A stretch of DNA of 64,000 nucleotides from the NCBI GenBank assembly GCA_949317995.1, contig OX439044.1, forward strand, positions 24,314,733 to 24,378,732, read 5' to 3'. The position numbers and the translations under genes are program-made. This DNA is from Acholoe squamosa. Its lineage: Eukaryota > Annelida > Polychaeta > Phyllodocida > Polynoidae. The notes under the pieces are model-generated. The model worked only from the letters and a program-made list of their open reading frames with translations. It did not search any database and was not told the DNA's origin. Positions 32,353 through 44,597 of the stretch are shown in pieces. Position 1 is the stretch's first letter; the number at the start of each line of letters is the position of its first letter.

Positions 32353-35300
32353 ATGGCGTGTCTATTGACCAGCTTTTTCTTGGCTATCTGCCTGATTGGA
32401 TCCCTACAGGCCAGTAAGTATCTAATTACTTTGGAGATATACTGCATTATCTTGACAAATTTATAAGAATTGTGTGAGAATTTAGCTTGAATTCCCTTCA
32501 TATAAGTGATTTTAAAAACGGAGCAACAATTTTGTTATATATGCATAATGCATATACAATAATTTATTTCAATACTTTTCTTTTCTACACATAGCAAATA
32601 TTCCTACATAATATTTTCTTACCACAAACCAGAGGATTTTCCTTGATACTGTTTTAGGAAAAAAATATTAAAACTAATTTCCTGCCTACACCCAGGCTAT
32701 TGGGTCTAATAACATTTCGACCAAGCTTGTAAACGAATCAGGCTAATTAAGCCTGCCTCATGTTAGATGTCCTGAAGGCTTTTAAACGAGAATGTACATG
32801 TATAGCATATGTCAAGTCCAGGGGCGGCGGAACCGGGGAGGGGGCGGCCAGGGGGCTCCAACATTTTGGGGGACTTTAAGGGCTGCATCCACTGCAATGG
32901 GTGGACCATCCGTCTCCCTTCATCCGTATTTTTCTCCATAGAAATCAATGATAAATGAAATGGACGAAACCGACGGATGGTCCATCCGTCGGCAGTGGAC
33001 GCACCCCTTAAGGTCCTGGTGAAACCCTGTTTTTATATTGGAATTTTTATATTGTCAGATAGGCCTACTGTGGGCTGAAAATACACAATTTCACTTCTTC
33101 CCCCCCCCCAACTTTGAATATATTCCGCCGCCCCTGTCAAGTTGTGCTTTGGAGACTAGAAGGGCAGCATCGGCCAGCAGCTACCAATACATGTACCAGG
33201 TACACACAATGAAACAGTTGTCGGTTAGGGTACACCATTGATTAAGGTGGATAGTTCCATTTACGTCCACCAACTCTTCGCCATATGGCCCGATATTGTT
33301 AATTTTCCAATAATGCAAAGAAAATATTGGATTCCTCGCCATGGTTTAAACCTACTTGACTAATAAGTCAGAATAGCCAATCTGGTCACAAATAAAAAAA
33401 ACGCTTTACAAAAAAAAAAAAAAAAAAAAAAAATTGGTTCTTTACCTTCTGTGATATGTCTTCATGAGGACTAATTGATTGCACATAGTGCTAGTCACAT
33501 ATCTTATTTTGCTTTATTTTGGATACTTTGATAATTGTCTAATTTCCATACCATGAACGGCATTTAACTAATATATTCTGTTTTAAAGGCAGCTAGATTG
33601 GCAATCTCTTGGTATTGAAAAGTCCACCATACCCCTGTACCCTCACGGTGGTACCCTTACATTCCCTACCTGTGTTCATATAAAGACGTATATTGCGACT
33701 CCACTGAGGCAAAAAAAAAAAGTTGTGTTTCCAGTAACCCGACCGACCCTAGCAAAACAGGGCTAAAAACGTTTTGTCATTTATATTAGGAATTTTTCTT
33801 AATTTTTAGAAAGTTTTCATACTTTTTTGAGGATATTTATTTTTTTTGTCCATTTTCCCTTTCACATTCTTACCCTCGTTCACAGTTGTCAACTTTTCCC
33901 ATCATTATTTTGTAATGAAATCAAAGAATTTGATACATCCATTGATATGTGCTCTAACATTTCCTATCTACATAATATGTAAAACAATTCTTTTTTTAAA
34001 TCCGACCTACCGACCCTACCTTTTCAAGTCATGTTACTGGAAACAAACAATTGTTTTGCCTTACTGAGGTAGTAATAAATGGAGCGTTAATACGACCATG
34101 AATTTATCCTGGCCTGTACAATGTCTATTTCACAGGCTACCTCTTCAGACGAGATGACCTTCCGTTCAGAGGAGGTTACTTCCATAGACGAGAGGAGTAG
34201 GTGGTCATGGTTTCTCTCTAGAAAGTTTCTAAAGATATTTATGGAATGCGCTTTATCCGACGTTGCCCAGGGTCGAACTCATTGAGAAAAAAAGAGAAAG
34301 CATTTTCATGCAGTTGCACGGTCATACCGTTGCTTCTCTGCGATCTTGAATGACGTTTCTGCCTTTTTGTCTAATCACTGATTTTCACTGAAAATCTTTT
34401 AGTAAAAGCCCTACTTTCTTTTATTGACATATTCCTTCCTAAGCCAAACCCTTCCTACCCCCATTAACAGGACCCACTGTGACCCTCTGGAAAACCTAAT
34501 TGACGAGCTTGTGAAATCTCCAGGCATTCAGGTATACTTGGACATAGCTAGAGCTATGGAGCCTAATCAACCAGTCCCTAAGACAACAGATGAGTTGTTC
34601 AACCTTCTCAAGGCAAAATCTGGGTTAGACCTGCGGACCCATCCTGTTCGCCATACAATAGCGTGCGCATTGTATAGTGAGTATATTTATATGATTATGG
34701 TATTTGCGGACTGTTAAGATAATGTAGCTGTGTGGGCAAGTCTAATAAAGTTTCAAGATAATGTAGCCCAATTGGCAGAGAAATGTTTTCTTATTTTAAT
34801 CCGAATTTTAGTGGCTTTAACCTGCTTATAGCAAATAAGTATATATATGTACATATTATAACCCCACCCTCTTTCTAATATTGCTTTTCCCCTTTGTCAC
34901 AGCTATCAAGAGTATCGATGACATTGCCAATTTGATAGGCGCACCAGTAGACAGCGTAGAAAGGTACTACCAGATGGCCATGAATGGATTCAAAATGGCC
35001 ATGGGCGATATTGATAGTCTCGCCACATTAGTCGATGTCTTCAAGCAGTACAATACATGGATGGTCAACACCGGCTTTCCAACAATGCCACTCAAAGGGA
35101 ATTTTACTTTTGATGACATTCGGAACCAAATGCAGGCGTGGCAGGAGGCCATCAGGAAAACAAAGATGAGCCATTTTGCAATGGTTAAGATTTTGAATGC
35201 TGGAATCAGTCCACTCAAGTTTTCACCGGATTTCACAGCTGGAGTTCTTACCATGGGTAGGCTTTGTATCTCTTATAAATCTCAAATGAGAGGGCAGTTT

Positions 35301-38300
35301 TCGATGTGGTCATAAGGGCCAAAACCCATTACCCGATTATGCTACAATCCACACCTCTATCGGCTGATTTTTTAATGTAATTGGCCGATTTAGCACTTAT
35401 ATGTTTCTAGAACAGACATTTTCCGAAGAATATACCCCGATTCCAGGGCTGATGGTGCATATACCAATTTTACGTGGCATTCTAATCCCCATGCCGATTT
35501 TCACACATCAAGCCTGTTAGATATTTCAGGTAGGTTTGTATGAACCCGATTGTGTCATACAATGAAATAGATCTAGCCAGGTTAGCAAAGAGCATAAATA
35601 TTTATCTGATATTTATTGTCTGGCACATTTGTAGTATAATTTCATCATAGAACCCCTTTATCTGCCATCAAATTTTGATGCACCCGATTTTGACAGGATC
35701 TATACCCGATTCATCTGATTGGCCAGCTTTACAAACGGCTAATGGGTTTAGGCCCTAAGTTTGTAGTTATAGTTTGATTGAAAGCATGTTGGCAATGCGT
35801 TATTCTATTGTTGTTAAGAGATTTTTACCTACAAAATATTGAACATAACCAGTCCCTCTTGGCAAAGAACGTATTTCTAACGTTTTCAAACGTTTTCGTT
35901 GGGTTTGGTTGAAATCGTTATGGGGGTATTCCACCAAAACCGGCAGAATTGTCGGCCCGATAGTGGGTTTTTGCTATCGGCGACGGTCGTCGGGCGCCTG
36001 TCGGGCCGACAATTTTGTCGGCCCGATAGTCAAATTTTATCGGGGACAGTGAAATCGGGTCTCAAAATCACCAAAAAATTCACTCTTCCACCGAGGACAA
36101 AATTGTCGGATTGTCATCGCCGACAGTCATCGCGGATGGTTCCACCCTCTTCCACCAGAGGCCTCTTCATCGGCGATGACCTAGTATCAACCATATGACC
36201 TACATACTGAGCAAATCCAAGATGGAGCCCACAGATATGCTCGTGGTCGCTCACGCCACTTTAATGCTCATGAAACTGGATGAGGAAGATGCTGACATAC
36301 TTCAGGGCAAGAAGAGGAAGCACAAGTACCACGTGGCTCCATACTTGAAGGACCGGACAGACAATCTGCAGCGAAACACCTTCACTAAACTGCACAGGGA
36401 CCTACTGGAAGTAAGTACTACTCTGTCTTCTTTGTTTACTTGGGGGGGTAGGTGTCAAGGGGTACCGGTCTGTGGCTTCATGTTCCTCTGACAGGAGTAG
36501 AGCTCTATGGGGTGGTGGTATTTTCACTTATTTTAAAGAGATCAAGAGGAGAAGAGCAGCTCGTGGTCATAAAAAAACAGATGTGAGTCCTTATTTGTCC
36601 AAGATAAAATTTATCAGAGATAAAAATATTATAAAATAATTTCAGATGGACGAGGTGAATGAGTTTCGCCACACTCTGAGGATGGGCCCTGGAGAATACA
36701 AAGAGCTCCTGAGCAAGGTCTACCCCCTGATATACAGGCGTGACACAAACTTCAGAGAGTCTATTAAGCCAGAGGAACGCCTAGACATAACCCTACGGTA
36801 TTTGGCTTTAGGTGAGCTTTTGTTTTATTTTCTATAAAATTTATGATATATAAAAAGTATCCCGTGAAATTTACAAAGGTAGAATATCAATGATAAAATG
36901 TGTGTTTTAAATATAGCGTATTTTTTATTGGGATTTCAACTATCTGAGACACCTGACTTAATTTCCTTTTTATTTTGTAGGAGACAGCAGTCAAACTCTA
37001 CACCACAGTCATTTAGTGGGGGGGTCAACAGTCTACCCTATAAAAAGAGACACCTGCATTGCCCTGACTGCCGTTCTTAAAGATTTCTTGAAGGTTTGTT
37101 TCTTTGTTTTCTTTTCTATTTATCAAGTGTTTCAAATATAAAATCTTGGATTTCACCTAGCCGAAGGTCTTGTCTGGTACAAAAAAATCTGGGATATATA
37201 CAAGAAACATATATTAAATAATTTACATCAATTATTATATGCTTTCCTTTCCTCCCTCCAGGTCCCACAAACCGAAGCGGAATGGAAGGAAATCGCAGAT
37301 GGATTTTGGAAGGAGTGGCAAGTCCCTCACATGATCGGGGCAGTGGACGGGAAGCACATTCGTATTCGCCAACCCCGGAAGAGTGGAACCACCTTCTACA
37401 ATTACAAGAAGTATTTTAGTGTAGTGTTAATGGCTGTCGTAGACGCCTACTACCGGTTCATATATGTAGACATAGGGTCAGAAGGCAAGGCAGGTGATTC
37501 CCGCATATGGAAGGAAGGGCCCCTCTACGCTGACCTTAATGACCCAACGAACCCTCTCAACATACCACCAGCGTCTAAGATAAATGGCATGCGGGACTTG
37601 CTACCTTACTTCATGGTAGGGGATGATGCGTTCTCACTAGCAACCAATCTTATGAAGCCGTATGCGGTAAAAGACCAGGGAGATGAGCAGATAGTGTACA
37701 ACTACAGAGTATCTCGTGGCCGTCTCATGTCTGAGAATGCTTTCGGAATTTTTGCTACCAGATTCCGCCTCTTCCTGCGTACACAGGACATGGAACCGAA
37801 GGGAGTTAAAATGGTAACCATGGCAGCAGTTTCCCTGCACAACTTCCTTCGCACTCGAGCACCATCAGAGTACATCCCAGCAGGATCCGTCGACTATGAA
37901 GGGCCAGAGCTCGAGGTCCATCCTGGACAGTGGCGGGATGAAGATCATGGCCTGGATGGCCTTGACAGGTCTCATCATGGGAGGAACATGCCTCAGAGTG
38001 CGAAAGCCATGCGGGAAAGCCTGTGCCGCTGGTTCAACTCCAGGCACGGTAAGGTACCATGGCAAGACAAGTACATGCGCAAAAGGCGGATGGAGGCTGT
38101 AGCAGAAGTTGAGGAAGAGGAGGATGACTAATAATCTCTGACAAAAAATGTCCAAGATAATTTTATTGGGGACAAACAAATCTGGGAAGAGGACTTTTGG
38201 GTTTATGAGCGACATGTATTGTTTCTGTTATATATATATGGAGATTATAAATGTTTTCAAAGTCATTGAAGGGAAGAATTAATTATAAAAGTAGAAACCT

Positions 38301-41300
38301 CTTTTTATTGAACACACAACAGTGGATGAACTTTTAACTTTTATGATCTCTTTCAGACGAAGCAACTTTTAACTTGATATAAAACCATGTAGTAAACTAG
38401 AAATAAAGTCGTCTAGTCTGTTTCCATGATAACCAGAAGGCTTTTTACTTCTCCTTGAAATAAAAAAAAATATTTTCCTTTTCCATGAGGTAATCGCCTA
38501 CTACAAGAAAGTACAAAGCAGGATTATACAAGCCTTGTCTTCAGTCCTTGATAGATAATAACAGCGACAGCAACAACAATAGCAACAACAAATATTATCA
38601 TACACTTCCCTCAATCTCTGCGATCCTGAAAATTTGTTGTCGGATATTGTTTTTTTATGCACTAGAACAGAACATATAGCAATCCTCAAGTTTTTTGAGT
38701 CAAGTGCACTAACAGTAAGAATATTGGTTGAGATCATCGCTCGGATCCTATATAAAAAATGTCTGGGATATATAACTTTTAACTACAAATCTGGGATAAT
38801 TCGTCGCGAGCAAAACAGTTTTTTATGTCTTTTATGGGACCCAGTCCCCATTCACAGCGTCTAAAGCCAAGCTGTGCACGTGTAGCTTAAACTTTTCTCG
38901 TACTCTCTGGTTCATTCTCTGACACTGGAACAAGATCATCTTACTCCAGTGGGAGTCCTCCGTCTCAGGTTCTGCCATAGGAGGAGGTGGAGGGGGCTGA
39001 GCATGGCGTGCTGCAGCAAGCTGGGTCAGCTCTACCACAGAGTTGGTGCACTTCTCAAAATATTGCTCTCGATTTTCAAGGACCTCGGCGACAGTCTTGT
39101 TTTTTTTCTCTCGGAGATGCTGAGGCTCCTTGTTCCTGAAATATTCATTGGAAACCTCCTCATTATTCGCATAGAATTTATCTTTGTCAGCCAGGTAATC
39201 TGTCCTGTATGTCCTCCTACCGTCAGAGGAGGAGGGTCGCTGTACCGTCGAACTGCCTGTGCTGCCAGCCCTTCTGAGGGGGGGTTTAGTGGTAGCCTCA
39301 GGAGTTGGCTTTTTGGAAGAGCTTTTACCTGAACCTTTGCCCTTGCCAGAAGAGGGGGGGGGGTCTTAGATTTACCAATGTTCTGTTTGTTGGGAGAACT
39401 ACGCGTCCTGGATGAAACAGCTTCTTCTTCGTATTCATCTGGGATTACATGAGCTTCCTCCAACCCTCCTTCATCAGGCTCCAAGTTTTCCTCCTCACTA
39501 CGGCCCTTGTCCTGGTCCTCGTTGTCGACCTCCTGTTCTGGTGATTCCTCCTCTACCTGGGTTTGCTTGAAAAAACAAGAAAGGGGGAAAAGTAAATGAG
39601 CAGAGAAGATAGCCTGGTAGTCTATTAATCAGGGTAATAGCAAGCAAAAATTATCCAAGATGCATTACTTTATAATTGTCGTTGATTGATTAATTGATCA
39701 AGGTAGCAGGCAAATAGATAATCAAATTTTATATTGGGGTATTTTGTTTGTGATTATTTTATTTGGGATTTCTTTTTTGGGGATTATTTTATTTCAGATA
39801 ATTTTTTGTTGGGGATTATTTTATTTGGGATTTTTAATCCATTGCGAGCATCATTGGCCTTAAAAATCAAGAAAGGGGAGAACTTACCTTCCTGTAGTTA
39901 GTTATGCTTGCTTCCTTCTTGCAATACGGATCCAAGAAGAAGCAAAGCCGCTTTATTAACTCTTTCTTGTATGGGAGCTTCCCGTCTGCTGCAGAAGAGC
40001 CCGACTTGACCTTGCCTGAGACTATTTTTTGATAGTCTGTCCTCAGCGAATTCATCCTTGTGTTCACAAAGAAGGCTGAAAAAAATAGAATTTTTTTTTA
40101 TTTTCATAGTAATTCAGATTTGTTTTAAACACAAGAGCAAGTAGAAATGAAAGAAAGCTGTTTTAATAATCAGAATTATTTCTCTCTTTTTTATCTTGGA
40201 TTTTTTCTGTTGTCTAGGACGATTTGAAATATGTGGGTCTAGGATAAAATATATTTTCTTGAAAATCTTGAATAAATTACCTGGTATCCCTAAGTCGTCG
40301 CCAATTTTTCCTAAGGCGGCCCACCTTGCTGTCGGGTCCTTATACAGCTTGTGATTTTTGTCATACAGGTATGGAACAGCCTCCCATAGCTCACACAACC
40401 TTTCCAACACCGCATTGTCTTTGAAGTACTGTCGGCCACTTCCAGGGGCATCTGGTCTGGACTTTAACTGACCTATAGTTTTTTTAGGAGTAACCTGGCT
40501 CTTTTTAACCTCACTAACAGTCTTCTTAGGAGTGACCTTGGTGACCTTGGCCTCCTCCTGGTTTCTTTTAGTCATGTCAAAGTTTGTGGGGGCTACAGGT
40601 CTTTTCTTTTTGGGTGGCTTTATGGTAGGGAGGGGATCGTCTTCTTCTTCTTCTTCGTCTTCATTGTCCACAGAAAATTCCTGTGAATCATAATCGGGGT
40701 CCATACACCAGGGATCATCCTCGTCGTGATCAATAATGATTTCTGTACCTGCAGAGGTAGGGGGGCTCTTAAAAGACTTGGCAGGACGAGGACTGCCTTC
40801 TTCCTCTTCATCTTCATTGTTTTCATCGTAATCGGGGATGAGTTTTCTCTTGGTCAGGCGGCTGCCACCCATACCTAGCCGTGAGTAGGGACCTTTGGAG
40901 TCAGAATAGCCTCCCCTGGAACGGGAGGAAGGTGTGCAACTTAGGTCTTGGGGCTCATCATTGTCGTCGTCTTCATTGTACTCCTCCACTGCTCCAGATT
41001 TACTACCGGTAGTACGGTCGAGAAGACGTCGAGCAGATTCTTCATCTTCCTTTGTTATTTCAAGCCTAGGCCTACCTCTTGCCGTGAAACGTGTTCCCTG
41101 TCCCTTCCTCGAGGTATCCTCAGGCTGTTGGCCCTCATTCCCCTCGTCATTTGTTGTATTTACTGGTTTTTTTTGCGTCTTGCACTTAGTTGCACGCCGT
41201 GGAGCCATCTTGGATGTTTTCCTCTAGTACGGCCGAAGTGTAGGTCACGTGATTTCCATGTGATCGGCGACGCGTACGCCCCCCTACCGCCTTCCCCGGA

Positions 41301-42264
41301 AACTAAAATTGCCGGGCCGACAAAAAATAGAAACGATTCCTGGCCGATTTTTTCTGTCTGAACAGAAAAAATCGGGTCCAAAGTGAAACCGTCAGCGATC
41401 ATTCCCGATGCGTTCCCGACGTGATTCCGATGGTCTCCGATTTTTTTCACGACCTCTTCCACTGGACCCGATTCTTGGCCGATGATACCCGATTTCCACC
41501 CGATAAGGGTCCGATTATCTCCGATTCTCTATTTCTATCGCCGATGCATCGGAAATGCATCGGAGATTGACTATCGGCCAAGAATCGGTTTCGGTGGAAT
41601 ACCCCCATTAGTGAAAAACGGGTTTCTTCGTAAAAAAAATCGTTTAAAAAACACTTTTTAATGTAATAAAAACGTTTTGTACTTTTTTTTTTTCAAGGTT
41701 TGTAAAAACGTTTTTAACACGTGTTAGTACATGTTTTAACATGTTTTTACGTTTAAGATAAACGTTTGACAAACTCAGGAACCTAATAAAACGTTAAAAA
41801 ACGTTCTTATACCAAGTAGGACCTTCCCTAACCCCTAAAAGAGTGTCACCAAATAGTACATTGGCAGTGGGGCAGACATAACAGACGTCCTTCTTTCTGG
41901 TGTACCCTACATGTCTGCCAACTGAGTAAGAACTTTTTGGATGTATCCTGGCACAAATGTAAATTCTATTTAGGCCCTAGTCTGTTTTTTTTTTATGAAT
42001 CGCCCTCCAATGTAAAGGAGGTAAATCCTGTGATATCAAAAATTCCTCATTAAAATAAAGAGGCAATGGTCTTTCCTCTCTTCAGATCGTATGTCCACAC
42101 GTAAAGCCAGTGAGATGCTGTGTATCGATGAACAGAAGTACCGCTTAGTACAGAAAATTGTCACACAAAAGAACATCGAAGGCCTAAATCACCTGGCAGG
42201 AACTTTTTTCAAGATCATCCAAGAATTCGACAAGATGGGATTATTCAATCTTAAGAGAGAGTGA
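32353..42264 (+). CDS. Secreted 286-aa protein of unknown family, five exons
   Basis: Exons 32353-32413, 34136-34196, 34471-34676, 34903-35256 and 42086-42264 join in phase with consensus sites (donors GTAAGTAT, GTAGGT, GTGAGT, GTAGGC; acceptors CACAG, AACAG, CACAG, TTCAG) to give 286 residues. The start ATG lies in GCGAACATGG. Residues 1-20 are a signal peptide (core LTSFFLAICLIGSL). A short Arg-rich stretch follows (RRDDLPFRGGYFHRREE), then a mostly alpha-helical body with ENLIDELVKSPGIQVYLDIA, SIDDIANLIGAPVDSVERYY and a C-terminal IIQEFDKMGLFNL. Only three Cys are seen (HCDP, IACAL, MLCID). No transmembrane segment. I do not recognise the family; it could be a secreted hormone, venom-like or matrix protein. 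The frame is clean, so it is probably functional. AATAAA follows at 42428. Confidence 0.75.
32816..33138. mobile_element. Nested pair of small foldback elements
   Basis: The outer ends CAGGGGCGGCGGAA (32819) and TTCCGCCGCCCCTG (33124) are inverted. Inside lies a second element, about 32873-33012, with inverted ends CTTTAAGGGCTGCATCCACT and the near complement GCAGTGGACGCACCCCTTAA, meeting at GACGGATGGTCCATCCGTC. No coding sequence. Confidence 0.6.
33712..34070. mobile_element. MITE with CTGAGGCAAAA ends
   Basis: The ends ACTGAGGCAAAA and TTTTGCCTTACTGAGG differ slightly. Inverted subterminal blocks TTTCCAGTAACCCGACCGAC and its partner (CGACCTACCGACCC, GTTACTGGAAAC) leave little doubt. Located in intron 1 of the 286-aa protein gene. 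A partial relative lies at about 6338-6500. Confidence 0.6.
35316..35755. mobile_element. 440-bp TAA-flanked MITE in intron 4
   Basis: Ends GGGCCAAAACCCATTA and TAATGGGTTTAGGCCC are inverted (one mismatch), with TAA at 35313-35315 and 35756-35758. The interior has several ACCCGATT and GGCCGATT words. A 3-bp TWA duplication and G-rich end suggest a Harbinger-type non-autonomous element. Confidence 0.75.
36222..38131 (+). CDS. Harbinger transposase (HARBI1-like DDE nuclease), four exons
   Basis: Exons 36222-36410, 36646-36811, 36981-37093 and 37262-38131 join in phase to about 445 aa, with a possible upstream start at 36195. Exon 2-3 encode the helical region (RHTLRMGPGEYKELLSKVYP and TLRYLALGDSSQTLHHSHLV) typical of HARBI1 N-termini. 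The catalytic triad is visible: Asp in IGAVDGKHIRIRQP, Asp in MVGDDAF and Glu in LMSENAFGIFATRF. The C-terminus is acidic (EVEEEEDD). The enzyme cuts and pastes the element and, in characterised relatives, needs the Myb/MADF-type partner to enter the nucleus and bind ends. All exons are open, so it could be active. Confidence 0.9.
38832..41208 (-). CDS. Harbinger partner protein with MADF-like domain, three exons
   Basis: Exons on the minus strand: 40281-41208, 39888-40075 and about 38832-39565. The start MAPRRATKCKTQKK is followed by an acidic, Ser/Lys-rich disordered region (EEEEEDD and PPKKKRP, a likely nuclear localisation signal), then a MADF/Myb-SANT-like domain split by intron 1 (LCELWEAVPYLYDKNHK, WAALGKIGDDLGIP, NTRMNSLRTDYQK). 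The third exon carries a Pro/Ser-rich stretch and a helical tail (EVLENREQYFEKCTNSVVEL) ending NGDWVP. A 10-base C run at about 39354-39363 puts the two halves of exon 3 out of frame by one; this may be a real slip or a homopolymer error. Its expected role is recognising transposon ends and importing the nuclease. Confidence 0.75.
41831..42085 (+). other. End of intron 4 of the 286-aa gene
   Basis: Unremarkable intron sequence ending in a polypyrimidine tract (CTTTCCTCTCTTCAG) before exon 5. Confidence 0.6.
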
Positions 42265-42427
42265 ATTTTCCATGTGAGAAGACCAATGGAAAGGTATTGC
42301 TATCATGACTCACTTAACATACATGTAGTTATCGGGGTGTACATGTAACATACACACAGATCTATTTCTATTACATTTTGTTGTACTTGGTAATAATTGA
42401 TTGTTGTAGAGCAAAAGAGATTGAGAC

Positions 42428-42433
42428 AATAAA
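42428..42433 (+). terminator. Poly(A) signal of the 286-aa secreted protein gene
   Basis: AATAAA 164 bp after the stop codon, the first canonical signal on this strand after the gene. Confidence 0.6.
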
Positions 42434-42991
42434 CAATGCATTCAACTTGTTATCTTACAAAGTTTATAGCATGTTATTACCATTGCCAAGATGACGAACA
42501 AATGAAGAAAGATTAATCAAAGGAAAATTATCGAAGATATTGTTCTGTGGGCAGGTGGGCACTGACCACAGCCAACATCGCCTAGAGTTCCTAATTCCAT
42601 CATAAGGCCAACAGTGGAACAGGATAAAAGTGTAATAAATACACTGTAAGACCATATGAGTTCAGCCAAACTATGAAGGACAATTTGGAGTAGACTGGTG
42701 CTTTAAAGGTTTGAGCGGGAAAAGTCTATATCGTGAGATGTTTCTGTAAGTAGTTTTGGACTACATCCGATAATATGTACTTATGATTGTTTTATGCATT
42801 TCGTCAAGACAGTGTACATAAGAAATACATTGCCTTATTGCAGTTGAGAAATGACTTTTAGGCCCCCGAATGTGAATCCTATTTAAACCTTTATAGATAA
42901 CTCAGTTCTCATATCTATAATTGTATAGATGAACACTGTGAAAGAATAATTGAGAGAACTACCATAAGACTTATGAGGGGAAGAGCAAGTC

Positions 42992-42997
42992 TTTATT
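42992..42997 (-). terminator. Poly(A) signal of the cysteine-rich protein gene
   Basis: TTTATT on + (AATAAA on -), about 640 bp beyond the stop codon at 43640. Together with 42428 it leaves about 550 bp between two convergent transcripts. Confidence 0.5.
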
Positions 42998-43204
42998 GTA
43001 AAATTCAGCACAATATCCATGTTGTAGCAGAAATATCATGTTGACTGATTTCACAATACACGAATGCCCGCGATGAGATCGTTGGGTGATAACCATCCTT
43101 GCCCTGTGTAGACTGTTTGCGGAAGGAACACCATCGACTGATCTGACAAAGAGGATAGACATAGTGCATTTCAATTTCAGTCTGACATTAGATTCTTTTG
43201 TCCT

Positions 43205-43315
43205 AGACGGTTCATAGAGCCACTACGTTTAAAAGTATAAAAGTTTAAAACAAACATTAGTAGAACATAAAAGTTAAAACGACGTTTTTAACGTCAGGAC
43301 AACGTTTTTTGTCCT
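43205..43315. repeat. AACGTTTTT-rich fragment
   Basis: GTTAAAACGACGTTTTTAAC and ACAACGTTTTTTGTCC resemble the MITE at 16183-16298. No clear ends. Lies in the 3' UTR of the cysteine-rich gene. Confidence 0.3.
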
Positions 43316-43639
43316 TCTGTCACTCATAATCTATCACGGACTTAAACACGGAATGCATCAACTGGTGATTTCCTGGATTCCAAATAGCATGGAAATTCAT
43401 GTTTTGAGTAAAGCCTATGAATAAGCTTTGGGATTTGATGCCCATAAGTGACACTTAAAAAGAGAGAGAAAACGTACGGTTGGTGGAGTGCCGCATAAAA
43501 GTGTATCAAGAAATATATCAGGTAAAATGATCTGTACCTAATAAGTCTTATGACTTTTGAAGTCATAGCAACACTATAATTACAACCTAACTAATGCACA
43601 TGATTTTGAATGTAAAGCTTACCGTTGTTTAGGGTTAGT

Positions 43640-44511
43640 TTAGAGTCCGTACTCGTGGGAGCGGTCAGGGACAAACTTCCATGGCTTAGCCTCAGGGTTG
43701 GTTTTGGTCAGCTGGCAGTTGAGGTTGACAGTCTGGCACCTATGGAAAGATGAAACGAGGTACCTGTGATATAATACTTAATTGCAACTAGTTCACCCAT
43801 ATAATATGATTACCGTGAGGCTTACTGCTTAGAATATACACCTCCACAGGCCCTAGTATCCATGGACCTCAGTCCTGGTTTGTACGTTAACCAAGCAGAA
43901 GTCCAACAGTTACAGTTGACATAAGGATGATAGTGTTCAAGAGTTAAATGTCCTTAAGACATGTCTGATAATGATATTTAAGATGGTTTATGCAATGCAC
44001 ACATACACTTCTCTTTGAATCTAACAATCCAGGGGCGTAGGAAAAGGGGGGACAGGGGGGGCCTGGGCCCCCCCAATCATGAAGGAGGTGGGGCCTGAGT
44101 ATGTCTGCCCCCCCCCAATATTTTCCAAGAACTCATAAACCAGGGGCGTAGGAAAAGGGGGGGGGGGGCAGGAGGGCCTGGGCCCCCCAATCATGAAGGA
44201 GGTGGGGCCTGAGTATGCCTGGGCCCCCCCCCAATATTTTCCAAGAACTCATAAACACAATGGAAAAGAAGCTAAAACTTTACATCTCAAATTAGATTAT
44301 TATGGTGATGTCATAGGGAGAATGGGGGTCTGAGCCTAAAGTCAGATCCAAAATTTACCAAAAATCACTTTTCTATATGAATTCTAAATATGCATATATA
44401 GATGCCATCACGCGTCAGCCTACAATTCAAGGTAGTCGCGATGGTGCCCTTGCCGGGCCCCCCCCCAATGAAGATTTGCTTCCTACGTCTCTGCAATCCC
44501 AGTGCCATCGA

Positions 44512-44597
<86 letters not shown>

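Larger units (their letters stand above)
32414..34135 (+). other. Intron 1 of the 286-aa secreted protein gene
   Basis: Holds the nested foldbacks at 32816-33138, a poly(A) run near 33410-33432, and the MITE at 33712-34070. No other exon recognised. Confidence 0.6.
35921..41607. mobile_element. Complete PIF/Harbinger DNA transposon (5.7 kb)
   Basis: Ends TGGGGGTATTCCACCAAAAC and its near complement (CGGTGGAATACCCCCA), with TTA at 35918-35920 and 41608-41610, the TWA duplication of the superfamily. It carries two convergent genes: a HARBI1-like nuclease (36222-38131, +) and a MADF-like DNA-binding protein (38832-41208, -). Subterminal regions are rich in CCGATTNTC and GTCGGCCCGAT words, possible binding sites for the partner protein (inference). 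It sits in intron 4 of the 286-aa gene, whose flanking exons remain in phase. The TIRs are well matched, so the insertion is likely young. Confidence 0.9.
35846..41830. mobile_element. Older AACGTTTT-rich MITE split by the Harbinger element
   Basis: About 75 bp before and 220 bp after the Harbinger element are AACGTTTT-rich and end in inverted blocks (TTGGCAAAGAACGT on the left, ACGTTCTTATACCAAG on the right). The composition resembles the small MITE at 16183-16298. The Harbinger copy inserted at a TTA inside it. Confidence 0.5.
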
